A stretch of DNA of 64,000 bases, from NCBI GenBank assembly GCA_034440615.1, contig JAOTOM010005098.1, forward strand, positions 335,001 through 399,000, given 5' to 3'. Numbering within the stretch: position 1 is the first letter of the stretch; the number at the start of each line of letters is the position of its first letter. Positions 13,858 to 25,583 of this stretch are shown here, one piece after another. This DNA is from Ashinkailepas kermadecensis. Taxonomy: Eukaryota > Arthropoda > Thecostraca > Neolepadidae. Below the pieces are notes generated by a model that saw only the letters and a list, made by a program, of their open reading frames with translations, was not told the origin of the DNA and ran no database searches. The position numbers and the translations under genes are program-made.

Positions 13858-15785
13858 GCTCTGTGTTCTGCCCATGGCTGAGCAGAAGATACATACGTAT
13901 AGTGCAGTTGCCAACTTAGAAAGCCGTCTCCTTGAGGTCCGCCGCGGTCGGCAACTGTCGGATGGAGAGAGTCTCGCTAAACGGTTACCTGTTATGACGT
14001 TATGTAACGTGACCTACGCGCTCCGCGGCCAGGTGTCAATTTGCCCAGTGTCAGTCGGATAGAGAGAGTCTCGCAATTTGACAACACGGCATAGTGCATT
14101 CAAGTTTGAGATACGTTCACCATACTGAGCAGATGAGACGGATTTGACCACGATCAGAGCAAATTTCTGGCGATTTTTTTTCTCTCATTCAAATTCGGTA
14201 CCACCGTTTTTACTGTGTCTGCAGTTGTGTGTGATTGATTACGTGACCAAGCTCTATGCATCTAGTTTTATCTGAAGTTGTCCATTGACGAAATCCAGAA
14301 TGTGTCGGATACAATGGGGAAATATAGGGCACGATACGATAATGTGCTTCCATGAAGCGTTCTTTGAACAGCTCTTTGTATGCGTCTGGAAAGTGAAGTT
14401 CTTCCACAGTTCATTCAAGCACCAATGCTATGAGACCTGACCGATTTCCGATGCCAATTGGATTCCAGCCGATTTCCCAAGTGCGCGCTCAGCCAGATTG
14501 CATCCGAAAAAGGGCATGCTTCCAAAACGAACAACGCAAAAATGGATCCACGTTCGCCATCGTTATGTGATAGGCGTGCCACGATTTCAGTCACATTTCG
14601 ACGCGAACAAAAAGTCACAGTTGCCCTGTGCCATATATCGCAAGACGAATTGCTTTAGACGGTAGCTGTGCCTCCATTTATGTTGTCATGATGCCTGCTG
14701 AAGGATTTCTAACATCTGGCTCAAATATGAGGTGAATTCCGCCAATATTTATTCCGCAAATTCCAGAATATCATCGGGGAGGGGCAGTGCGTGGAGGAAA
14801 TTGGGGGTTGAGATCGATTAGAGTGGGGTTAGCCCATAGGGGCCCGTCAATAAAGATATGGGGAGGGGAGGGGACCGAATACATATTTGGGGAAGGGGAC
14901 AAGGCCCCTCAAAAGTATGCAAGTCAACACCCATGAAATGAATATATATCACAAACGGAAATGTCACGCGATCAGTTAATGGGGACCCATTTTAGGGAAG
15001 TCACACGTAACTTCCTCAAAGTCGGGGGATTTGGGAATCTTCCAAGGTGATTATTCAGGGCTTCCAGATAGGCATACATGATACCCAGCTTAGCTCCCGA
15101 CTGCATGGTCTACTCAACCACTGGTAGACAGTGCCAAGCAGACGCTGACATTCAAAGCGGAACATCGCTCCGAAGGCGACTTGCCCGCATCTACAGAAGC
15201 ACTGGAGCCTCAAGTTCGCAGCATCCCGCTTCACAGACCGGCAAGCTGTCACTGGACAGTGTTGACCTGACCACTGCCTCTCGTTCGATACAACGTCATG
15301 GCTGACGCAATCGCCTCCGTGCGGCATGTTCATCGGCAGTCTGCAGTGCTGCCGACCGCCGATGAACATGTGGAATACCTGCTCGGGTGTTCGACATGGC
15401 TGGAAGTCAGGCAGCACCGGTCGCTGTCGGTGTCAGATTCGAGCCCATCGCGTGCGGGCGCTGTCCAATCTGCGCGCCATTGTGAGCAGGTGCAGCACGG
15501 AACACTTCCCCACACCCTGCCGCTCCCTGTGGGAAGCCCCCCCCCCCCGCCCCCAGGACGCCGTTCGAAGCAAGCCTCACGGCGGCACCCCCGACCAGGA
15601 GCGAGACCCGCGCGGTAGCCGGCCGCAGCACATTGCCAGATGACCTCCCACCGAGACATCTCCCTGCCGACGAGATATCCCCCACCGGCGGGACGTCTCC
15701 CGCGTCCGGCGGCAATGGCCCGCTACCTGGCCACCGGCCGAGAGGGCTACTGCTGCCGATGCTGTTGTGAGCCACGGCACGGGTC
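13858..15785. other. No gene recognised; GC-rich 3' part
   Basis: 13858-15050 is ordinary non-coding sequence with a G-rich low-complexity stretch at about 14770-14920. About 15060-15785 is GC-rich with open frames on both strands. None shows a recognisable domain, and the region leads straight into a minisatellite. Confidence 0.45.
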
Positions 15786-15786
15786 A

Positions 15787-17452
15787 CACAGGGCCGGCGG
15801 GGAATGGCTGTATACTGGCCGGCGGAGCATTACTGTATACTGGCCGGCGGGGAATGGCTGTATACTGGCCGGCGGGGCATGACTGTATACTGGCCGGCGG
15901 GGTATGACTGTATACTGGCCGGCGGGGAATGACTGTATACTGGCCGGCGGGGAATGGCTGTATACTGGCCGGGGAAGGGAATGGCTGTATACTGGCCGGC
16001 GGGCATTACTGGCCGGCGGGGATGACTGCATACTGGCCGGCGGGGTATGACTGCATACTGGCCGGCGGGGAATGGCTGTATACTGGCCGGCGGGGTATGA
16101 CCGGCGGGGTATGACTGCATACTGGCCGGCGGGGAAGGCTGTATACTGGCCGGCTATGTATACTGTATACTGGCCGGCGGGGAATGGCTGTATACTGGCC
16201 GGCGGGGAATGGCTGTATACTGGCCGGCGGAGCATTACTGCATACTGACCGGCGGGGTATGACTGCATACTGGCCGGCGGGGAATGGCTGTATACTGGCC
16301 GGCGGAGCATTACTGTATACTGGCCGGCGGGGAATGGCTGTATACTGGCCGGCGGAGCATTACTGTATACTGGCCGGCGGGGAATGGCTGTATACTGGCC
16401 GGCGGAGCATTACTGTATACTGGCCGGGGGGGAAGAACAAAAAACGGCCGGGGGGGAAAAAAATACCGGGGGGGGGAAACTGGCCGGCGGGGCATTACTG
16501 TATACTGGCCGGCGGGGAATGGCTGTATACTGGCCGGCGGAGCATTACTGTATACTGGCCGGCGGGGAATGGCTGTATACTGGCCGGCGGGGTATGACTG
16601 CATACTGGCCGGCGGGGTATGACTGCATACTGACCGGCGGGGTATGACTGTATACTGGCCGGCTGGGTATGACTGCATACTGGCCGGCGGGGTATGACTG
16701 CATACTGGCCGACAGGGTATGACTGCATGCTGGCCGGCGGGGTATGACTGCATACTGGCCGGCGGGGTATGACTGCATACTGGCCGGCGGGGTATGACTG
16801 TATACTGGCCGGCGGGGTATGACTGCATACTGGCCGGCGGGGTATGACTGCATACTGGCCGGCGGGGTATGACTGCATACTGGCCGGCGGGGTATGACTG
16901 CATACTGGCCGACAGGGTATGACTGCATGCTGGCTGGCGGGGTATGACTGCATACTGGCCGACGGGGTATGACTGCATACTGGCCGACGGGGTATGACTG
17001 CATACTGGCCGGCGGGGTATGACTGTATACTGGCCGGCGGGGTATGACTGCATGCTGGCTGGCGGGGTATGACTGTATACTGGCCGGCGGGGTATGACTG
17101 CATACTGGCCGGCGGGGTATGACTGCATACTGGCCGGCGGGGTATGACTGTATACTGGCCGGCGGGGTATGACTGCATACTGGCCGGCGGGGTATGACTG
17201 CATGCTGGCCGCCGGCGGGGTATGACTGTATACTGGCCGACGGGGTATGACTGTATACTGGCCGGCGGGGTATGACTGCATACTGGCCGACGGGGTATGA
17301 CTGCATGCTGTCCGACGGGGTATGACTGCATACTGGCCGACGGGGTATGACTGTATACTGGCCGACGGTGTATGACTGTATACTGGCCGGCGGGGTATGA
17401 CTTATGCTGGCCTGCGGGGTATGACTGCATACTGGCCGGCGGGGAATGACAT
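15787..17452. repeat. 25-bp minisatellite, about 66 copies
   Basis: Tandem 25-bp units, core TGGCCGGCGGGGTATGACTG followed by (C/T)ATAC. The first half is dominated by GAATGGCTG and GCATTACTG variants that alternate. The second half is nearly homogeneous GTATGACTGCATAC. A degenerate G-rich patch lies at about 16424-16485. Three units make 75 bp, so frames stay open on both strands and simulate proline-rich proteins. Confidence 0.97.
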
Positions 17453-17459
17453 ATATATC

Positions 17460-18762
17460 GGCATCTATCCCGACATCTACCCCGGCATATACCGCCGGCA
17501 TCTATCTCCCTGGCATATACCGCCGAGGCAATGTACTGACCTCCGTGACACGGTTAAGGGACCGGACGAGCAGAGACGGTGCGCCGGCCGTTTTTCTGAC
17601 GAGCGTGTCTGTGCCGCGGCGGCAGGGATGTCCTCGAGTGTTGCGGCGGTGTTGCGGAAATGTTCCCTGGTGGAGACGATGGGGGAGGAAATGAACTGTG
17701 CACTGTGGCGGAGATCATCTAGTGCAGCATATCGTGCTCGGCTTCAGCAAATATTGATCTGACGAAGCCTCTGATTGATATTTAGCTATGATTCAAGGTG
17801 TCCCGTGAGGATGGCTTTCACCGCTGATGGCGATTTCCATGATGACATTTTGCTTTGCTAGTCAGTTTCGGCAAATCTAGGACGCATGCTTACAGGATGT
17901 TGTTTCAAGCTATTCTCATCGCTCGTCATCACTTCGCAGTTTCTACTTAGGGGAAGTTTGCGCATCTGCTCTCTATTTGCATGCTCCTACTTACTACTCT
18001 AGATACCGCTGTAAGTACCAACCCAAAGCAATGAAAATTGTATTGCTCATGGTGGTGAAAAATATGTAGAAACCAGGTATACAGTTGGCCTTCATTGACA
18101 GGGAAAAATAGAATGGAGCACAAACTCTTTATTAATAACGCGAATTCCAGTTCTAGATCACCATGAGAAGTGTGGTAGCACAGTCCTGTGCAAAATACAA
18201 TCCTGCACTTTAAAACACCATGTAAAACACATATCGAATTGCGAATGCATCCCCATGTCCGCCGACGAAACTTACCCAGACATAAAACATGAAAAGTTAA
18301 CTGTGGCCACGGATAAACGAGCACCGTACTGAAGCGTAGTCGCTAAGCTGAACGAAATCATCATCTATGGCGACGGGGGGTGGGAGTGGGGGTGGGGATG
18401 AAATGTTGTAGCAAGAGACAATGATGGTGGTGAGCTGGTGAAGTTAAGTCAAATACCAAGTAGAGCCCGGTGTGTTCAGTAGTATGACAGTCTCCGAGGA
18501 CAGCTGACTGGTAATGCTAGATCAGCGTTGTCTCTGCCCGCGCCCGATGCCGCAACGGCCAAATTACGGTTGGTTCTAGCGTGGTCCATGGCCCCTTGGC
18601 CCCCAGTCTGCTTCCCCAGCGGTTGGTGGGCCCGTCCTGATCGTGCATCATTCAGTGATCCACGATAAAGACCGTAATCGCTCCAGGGTCACTTGTTGCG
18701 GCCATTCTCCCGACGCGCTCGCCAACAGGTCGCAATTGTGCAGTCAGGCAGCAATTGAGGTC
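17460..18762. other. No gene recognised
   Basis: Mixed non-coding sequence. The edge of the array is a short degenerate CATCTA(C/T)CCCGGCATATACC tandem at about 17460-17525. Nothing else is supported. Confidence 0.45.
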
Positions 18763-20535
18763 ACACGGGGTCGGGGCGGGTGGCCGGCGAGGTCACGTAC
18801 GGGGTCGGGGCGGGTGGTCAGCGAGGTCACGTAGGGTCGGGGCTGGTGGCCGGTGAGGCCACGCAGGGTCGGGGCGGGTGGCCGGTGAGGCCACACAGGG
18901 TCGGGGCGGGTGGCCGGTGAGGCCACACAGGGTCGGGACGGGTGGCCGGTGAGGTCACGTAGGGTTGGGGCGGGTGGCCGGCGGGGTCAAGCATGGGGTC
19001 GGGGCGGGTGGCCGGCGAGGTCACACGGGGTCGGGGCGGGTGGCCGGCGAGGTCACACGGGGTCGGGGCGGGTGGCCGGCGAGGTCACACGGGGTCGGGA
19101 CGGGTGGCCGGCGAGGTCACACGGGGTCGGGGCGGGTGGCCGGTGAGGCCACGCAGGGTCGGGACGGGTGGCCGGTGAGGCCACGCAGGGTCGGGACGGG
19201 TGGCCGGTGAGGTCACGTAGGGTCGGGGCGGGTGGCCGGCGGAGGTCACGCATGGTCGGGGCGGGTGGCCGGCGAGGTCACACGGGGTCGGGGCGGGTGG
19301 CCGGCGAGGTCACACGGGGTCGGGGCGGGTGGCCGGCGAGGTCACACGGGGTCGGGGCGGGTGGCCGGCGAGGTCACGCGGGGTCGGGGCGGGTGGCCGG
19401 CGAGGTCACGTAGGGTCGGGGCGGGTGGCCAGCGAGGTCACGTAGGGTCGGGACTGGTGGCCGGTGAGGCCACGCAGGGTCGGGACGGGTGGCCGGTGAG
19501 GCCACGCAGGGTCGGGACGGGTGGCCGGTGAGGCCACGCAGGGTCGGGACGGGTGGCCGGTGAGGTCACGTAGGGTTGGGACAGGTGGCCGGCGGGGTCA
19601 AGCAGGGTCGGGGCGGGTGGCCGGCGGGGTCACGCAGGGTCGGGGCGGGTGGCCGGCGAGGTCACGCGGGGTCGGGGCGGGTGGCCGGCGAGGTCACGCG
19701 GGGTCGGGACGGGTGGCCAGCGAGGTCACACAGGGTCGGGGCGGGTGGCCGGCGAGGTCACGCAGGGTCGGGACGGGTGGCCGGTGAGGTCACACGCAGG
19801 GTCGGGACGGGTGGCCGGCGAGGTCACGTAGGGTCGGGGCGGGTGGCCGGCGAGGTCACACGGGGTCGGGGCGGGTGGCCGGCGAGGTCACACGGGGTCG
19901 GGGCGGGTGGCCGGCGAGGTCACACGGGGTCGGGACGGGTGGCCGGCGAGGTCACGCAGGGTCGGGGCGGGTGGCCGGCGAGGTCACGCGGGGTCGGGAC
20001 GGGTGGCCGGCGAGGTCACGCAAGGTCATGAGGGTGGCCAGCGAGGTCACGTAGGGTCGGGACTGGTGGCCGGCGGGGTCACGCAGGGTAGGGATGGGTG
20101 GCCGGTGAGGCCACGCATGGTCGGGACGGGTGGCCGGCGAGGTCACGCAAGGTCATGACGGGTGGCCAGCGAGGTCACGTAGGGTCGGGACTGGTGGCCG
20201 GCGGGGTCACGCAGGGTAGGGATGGGTGGCCGGTGAGGCCACGCATGGTCGGGACGGGTGGCCGGCGAGGTCACGCAAGGTCATGACGGGTGGCCAGCGA
20301 GGTCACGTAGGGTCGGGACTGGTGGCCGGCGGGGTCACGCAGAGTAGGGATGGGGGCACTATATGACCACTGCAGTCGATGCGCCCTTTAAACCCAAATA
20401 ACTAACCAGCAGGGTAGGGATGGGTGGCCGGTGAGGTCACGCAGGGTAGGGATAGGTGGCCGGCGAAGTCAGGCAGGAACGGGTCGGGTGACCGGCGAGG
20501 TCGCCCAGGGTCGGGGTGGGTGGCCGGCGAGCGCT
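18763..20535 (+). repeat. 31/32-bp GC-rich minisatellite, more than 50 copies
   Basis: Units read GAGGTCACACGGGGTCGGGG followed by CGGGTGGCCGGC, with CACGCAGGG, CACGTAGGG and GGTGAGGCC variants. Higher-order blocks repeat at about 20035-20330. A short unique stretch at about 20350-20410 interrupts it. Each unit carries AGGTCA, the nuclear-receptor half-site, and GGGGCGGG, a GC box. That is sequence coincidence until tested. Confidence 0.96.
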
Positions 20536-22822
20536 ACAGACAGCACCTTCATTGGTCTGGGATCGGCTTCAGCGCCCATTGCCTTGACCACTGACAAGGA
20601 TTGTCTAGCTTGTTTTGCACTTGTGGAACATCAACCTCAGTTCTTAATCTCTGGTACGACTTTACACTACAGGCACAGTGCCATGGTGATTTATGCTACT
20701 CAGTCGCATAAATCACCATGGTATCATAATAAATAGCATTTATGGCAATTGAGTTCGATGGGTGATTAATAAAACCGGCAAGCAACCGTGGCGGGACATT
20801 CGCCCCCTGCGCAGCTGGAAGCGAGGGGTGACCATGTCCAGCACCAACCACCCATATCTATCCTCCGATTCCAACCACACAGCTCGCACACACACACACA
20901 GTGTATGCCTTCATCCAGGAGAGATCCTTCATCCAGGAGAGAGCCATTCCGCCAATGAGGCAGGCGGCTCTGAGTTTGTGAAGCAACGCGTTGTTTTGAA
21001 CAGCTGAACATTCTGGACAAGTTCGAAAGTCCGCATGCATCGCATCCACCTGAGAGCCCGTGGATATGCTGTCGCAGGCCATGTGTGGAACAATCATCAT
21101 GTGTGGAACGGTGCTCAGAACTGTGGCGCGAGAACGACCCGGTATAAAGTCGGGCTGTTTCTCCGGTAATATTGGCGGAACGTGATTGAAATCCAATCCA
21201 AGTACGACGTGTCCTAAGACCTTGTTTATCATTAGTAAAATGGTTATGAAACAATGGTTTAAAACTGAACTTTGCACCTTCCACTTTGGGCACTGACACA
21301 CCGTCGGTACATTTCCTGACATTCGGCACGACTCCCTGTTGTAGTGATGGTTCAATAATGGTTTTGTAACCGGGACCGTCAATTCCTCAGCTTATTAATG
21401 CATAATTGGGCGGCTGGTGTGTAACTACCATCAGGGCCGCACGCCTTACCCAGGCCTATGTGCGTCCATACCCTTCTTACTGTATCATAGCTGTGGTGCA
21501 ATCCGGCACTTAACGAGGAGGTCCGTGCTTGAGCGTGCATTGTTGATGACTGGGCGCACTCAGACAGGCGTCAGTGCCCTTGGTGCGCACTGGACATTAG
21601 CGCCACCTATGCTGTAGTCCTCACGTTACTGCAACAGCCAGCTTTCAATGAATACAAATTGTATATTCCCCTGTCGCGCATTGGTGAAACTATTCGTGCC
21701 GTCGAGTAAGAATGCCTGTTCCGGCAAATGCGCGAATGAGCAACAGGCTTGCTCTCTGTCAGCCGACACTACATAATTCACATGCATAATTCTACTCTGA
21801 CCTTCAACCAATGCTTGTTTTGTCCCTTACACTTTGCTTTTACTAAATTCTCTTGTTTGGTCAACTAAGATCGTAAGTCCTAAAATGCAAGATACGTTAA
21901 TGATGCGAACATTGAACGGAGAGCCCAATAGTTAAAACGCAGTCTTATACAGTACGTTTCCGTTCTTCAGCCAGCAGAACCACACGGCCACCTGTCTGAG
22001 CACATCGAGTGCCAAATCTTGACCTGGGCGACTTTAAGTCCCTAATACTGGGACTTAATTCCTTGCTTACTTACCCTAATCACTGTGGTCCTGCTGGCTG
22101 GTGAGCCGAGGAGAAAGTGAGGTTGGCTTAAAAAGTGCATCAAGCCAACGGGTTCCGACATCGGCGCTCAATGGGTGTCACGGGGCGAAAACAGAGCATG
22201 CCACCATGCGCGACGAGATAAGGCAATAACTCCATCGCGGCAAATTGGTGTCAACCTTGTCACATCTGGCATCGAGTTGCCAGACATTGGCGCCGGTATG
22301 CCACTGGCCAAGGGCCACTAAATATCTCACAATCGACCAACCCACCGGCATTGTCGACATCTCAACCCAAGGCAGACGTGCAGTACACCCCGTGCAGTAC
22401 GCAGAGCTGCGATCCGGTCCGGGCCATGACCCCGCCAGGAGGCGGCAGCTCTGAAGTGGGCAGGCCGCGACGACCCGGTGACCCCATTCTGCTCGCTGAC
22501 AGCACATTCCTGGGCGGAAGCCGGGGTCGGCGTGACAAATGGCCCCTTGCAGAGCAGAACACATTAGTTGGACGGCGATGGCAGCGAGCTGGTGTCCGAG
22601 CACGCTCGAGGGCGAACCTGATGCTCGGGAAGTAGACGCCCGCTACCAGTTTTGCAGTTGCACGGTGGAGTGTGTGCTGTGTGCTGTGGGACTACGGTGC
22701 ATTGGGGAGTGTGGTGTGGTATGTACACCACGGTGAAGTGTATTGTGGTACTACGTTGGAGTGTGTTGTGGTTTTCCTGAAAACCATCTTTGACTACGCA
22801 CCCCAAGGAGCCGTGATCTCGA
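20536..22822. other. No gene recognised; contains one perfect hairpin
   Basis: Includes a small duplication TTCATCCAGGAGAGA at 20911-20945 and GC-rich open frames at about 22190-22640 that show no known domain. Confidence 0.45.
20681..20721. repeat. Perfect 16-bp inverted repeat (hairpin)
   Basis: CCATGGTGATTTATGC at 20681-20696 is the exact reverse complement of 20706-20721, with a 9-nt loop. It is too short for a microRNA precursor. A transposon remnant or cruciform-forming site is possible. Confidence 0.8.
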
Positions 22823-22826
22823 TTAT

Positions 22827-22914
<88 letters not shown>

Positions 22915-22915
22915 C
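22823..22915. repeat. (TA)n microsatellite
   Basis: TA dinucleotides with two AA interruptions. Confidence 0.95.
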
Positions 22916-23619
22916 CGTAGTCACAAATGGCAATATGAAAATTGGTAATGTTGACCATTTTATAAACGATTACTGTGTGGCTGTGAGCGTATGGAAACAC
23001 GGGAGTCACTTTCCATATACTCGTTCCGGGGGTCATTGGCCCCTCAATCATTGATTTGCATGCCCAAATCCCATGATTTGGGAAAAAATAAATAAATCGG
23101 CCCCCCCCCAAAAAATATTGCCAACGCGAACGGTGCCACCAATTGGGGGGGGCGGCCGATTCCCTGTATGTACTTGGAGGACACGCAGACCCTTGCCCGG
23201 CACTGACTCGCCCGATTCGCTTCCAAGGACCGTGCACAGACGTGAGCATGTGACCCGAACGTGATTTTCCTTTGCGAAGCGAGGGACGGAGCTCGTGAGC
23301 GGAGTTCCGGGGAAATGTCGTGAAGAAATATATGCATATCGACTGCTGTTCGATAATGCGTTTAAGCAGCGTGCAATGCTCCTCGAATTGCAGTGCCCTC
23401 GGTGGACATGGTGCCAGCACTTCATATCTAATGATGCATGCCTTAGCACCAGTCATTTCCTTCGGCCGCCAATAACGCCTGTCAAGTTTCGCTTCTCTGC
23501 ATGATTAATGTGTGGCCATTGCATACATGTCAGCAGCGGTTTTAATCAATTTCGCAACCTGAGCTACCCCTTCAGAGGCATCCTAGTGTTGTAATGTAGG
23601 AATGCGCACACATGGAACC

Positions 23620-23689
<70 letters not shown>

Positions 23690-23799
23690 GCCAGCCGATA
23701 CAGCCGATGCTTCTCCAAAGATTAATGCTTTTGAAGTTAACAGGGGGAATTTAAGCGCAGTATTTAGTTGATAACAAAGTGCAGCACTCGTTTTCCTAT
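22916..23799. other. No gene recognised
   Basis: Non-coding. It contains C-run and G-run low complexity near 23100 and 23148 and an (AC)n tract. Confidence 0.45.
23620..23688 (+). repeat. (AC)n microsatellite, about 34 copies
   Basis: Uninterrupted AC dinucleotides. Confidence 0.97.
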
Positions 23800-24352
23800 C
23801 CATGGAATACTCCACGGTTGTGAAGATTTGAATGGTATTCAGCATTATTGACACAAGTAACGCACCGGGACACCATTAACTCGCTCCGTCTCTGGGGAGT
23901 CTTCTTGCACCCCCGCAAGGTTCTCCATGGATAGGGAAAAACGGCGCGCGACAGCGCGGCGAAATTTGGCATGCCTTTCCTACATTAATTTGATATGTGG
24001 GGGAAAATTGTGAGGTCAGGTCATCAACGGTCACCGAGTTAATCAAGGTTAAGTGAGGTCACCTCCAAAAAAGTTCAACCAGTCGTCACGGGGAAAGATA
24101 TTTGACATCGTTTGCTTATATTTAGGGACGCAACAGCGGTGCACCAGAGGATTGTTTTTGATTTTGATTTGTCATGACTTATCGGGGTGTGAGGATCCGA
24201 CCGGAATGCGTGTTATCAATGCACCAGAAATGCACCAAAAATGAATGATCCATGGAATATGAATGAATGATCCATGGAATATTCTACGGTTACGGAGATT
24301 GGAATGGTATTCAGCATTATTGACACAAGCAACGGACCGGGACACCATTAAC
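23800..24352 (+). mobile_element. Degenerate relative of the 53.7-kb TTAA MITE between two 80-bp direct repeats
   Basis: Sequence at 23880-24203 matches both ends and part of the middle of the MITE at 53750-54572. Shared landmarks are CTCCGTCTC near the left end, GCGCGCGACAGCGCG-like DNA, GAGGTCAGGTCATC, ACCAGTCGTCACG and GTGTGAGGATC near the right. A TTAA lies at 23876-23879. An 80-bp sequence is repeated at 23800-23880 and 24272-24352 and ends with the same ACACCATTAAC, so the second copy shows the site without the insert. Confidence 0.65.
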
Positions 24353-24415
24353 AATTGACCAGAAACGCAACCAGAAATGAAGCACAAACGCCCTTGTTCG
24401 TATTTACGAGTAACC

Positions 24416-24460
24416 TCTACCTACCTACCTAACCTAACCTAAACCTGACCTAACCTAACC
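24416..24460 (-). repeat. Short interstitial TTAGG-type telomeric repeat
   Basis: CCTAACCTAACC with a few variants reads as (TTAGG)n on the minus strand, the canonical arthropod telomere repeat. It lies about 20 bp upstream of an exon acceptor and may serve as its pyrimidine-rich tract. Confidence 0.6.
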
Positions 24461-24481
24461 GCTGCCTCCCGTACACCGCAG

Positions 24482-24683
24482 CCTGCGGCCGAACCTACTA
24501 CGGAGAGGAAGGACGCTCCTACGGACTGGAGCTGCGCGCGCCGCGTCGGGAAAACCTGCCGCACGTGTGCAAGCTGACCTTCATCGCCGACGGCAGCGAT
24601 CACGGCGACCTGCTGGAGCTCGTCTTCGACACGTTCAGCATCGGCAGGTTCACCAGCCACGTCAACAACGGCTGCCCGGACGG
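24482..24683 (+). CDS. CUB-LDLa transmembrane protein, visible exon 1 of 6 (first CUB, N-terminal part)
   Basis: Internal exon with acceptor CCGCAG before 24482 and donor GTGAGG at 24684. It enters with two bases of a split codon and leaves with two (GG). The product begins CGRTYYGEEGRSYGLEL and runs to HVNNGCPDG. This is the first half of a CUB module, including LTFIADGSDHGDLLELVFD, which fits the CUB beta-strand and acidic-site pattern. The preceding exon, with start codon and signal peptide, was not found. Together with the next five exons it encodes a single-pass surface protein. The order of CUB modules, LDLa and membrane helix resembles Drosophila Culd, which acts in endocytic turnover of photoreceptor proteins. 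That functional link is inference. Confidence 0.88.
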
Positions 24684-25583
24684 GTGAGGTTGCTGGACTT
24701 CCGGCTGTGACGGTGAATGGTGAGGGACCTCGACCTTGTGACGCCAGTTTTCCGTCTGTGCTTGCTGGTGACAACAGCGATGCCACTACACCACTAGTAT
24801 CACAGTACCAATTGTTCTTGGTGTGCTGCTACGCGACTTAACTGCTTACTGCTGAACTGTTTAACTGCTATGTTTACTGCTCCCAGCATTGCTTCTATCT
24901 GCCATTACTTCTTACAGACTGTACTGCTCCCGATATCATGAATTTAGCTTTGAACAACTTTGTATATGCGGCTCTTGCGCATGAAGAATGTGGATATGGA
25001 ATTACGTGCCAACTTGCTATTTCATAGTTCGGTGATTCATGGTTTCATCGTTATCTCGGTGCTTGTTAATGCTATTAAGTACCAGCAGCATGTTTTAGGC
25101 ACGTGTTTCAGGCAAGTCATGCTTCAGGCAGGCAGGCAGTGAAATGCAAATTCTCAATATCGAAATTAGCGAACAATGACCAGTCGTGGAGTAACTAGCA
25201 AAAAAATCAAGCAACAAGCTAAGATAAGTTAACACATTCGGTTCACAACTCGAATCATCCATATGTCTGCAACTTTAGCTGCATGCCTTTTGCATAAAAG
25301 GACTTTGATATTCATTCAACCTTGCAATTTGACAGAGACCAGGCGAGTAATCTGACTATGACATTTGGTAGAGAGAAGTCGCTCTCGGATTGCTTGCATC
25401 TTCACTTGATATTAGCTTGCGTCTCGCCGTTATCGAGTGCTTAATGCCGGCGGGGCAGATTGGTGCGAATCCCTCGTCGGTCGTTTCTTGCGGTCGGTCG
25501 GGCTCGACACTTCAGACATCATTGTATGCATGCGGCTCCTCCATGCCGTCGGAGAGCTCACGCTGCTTTCTCTCCTTCTTCAG
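24684..25583 (+). other. Intron between visible exons 1 and 2
   Basis: A 900-bp GT-AG intron in phase 2 with no recognised element. An in-frame open stretch from about 25390 to the acceptor is chance intron sequence, because the acceptor CTTCTTCAG lies at 25575-25583. Confidence 0.75.

Noticed and set aside
15787..17452. CRISPR-like repeat array
   Set aside because: Units are directly tandem without unique spacers, and the genome is eukaryotic.
15747..17501. Minus-strand proline-rich repeat proteins of about 310-320 residues
   Set aside because: Three overlapping frames are all open because three 25-bp units make 75 bp. Composition and overlap show they are not genes.
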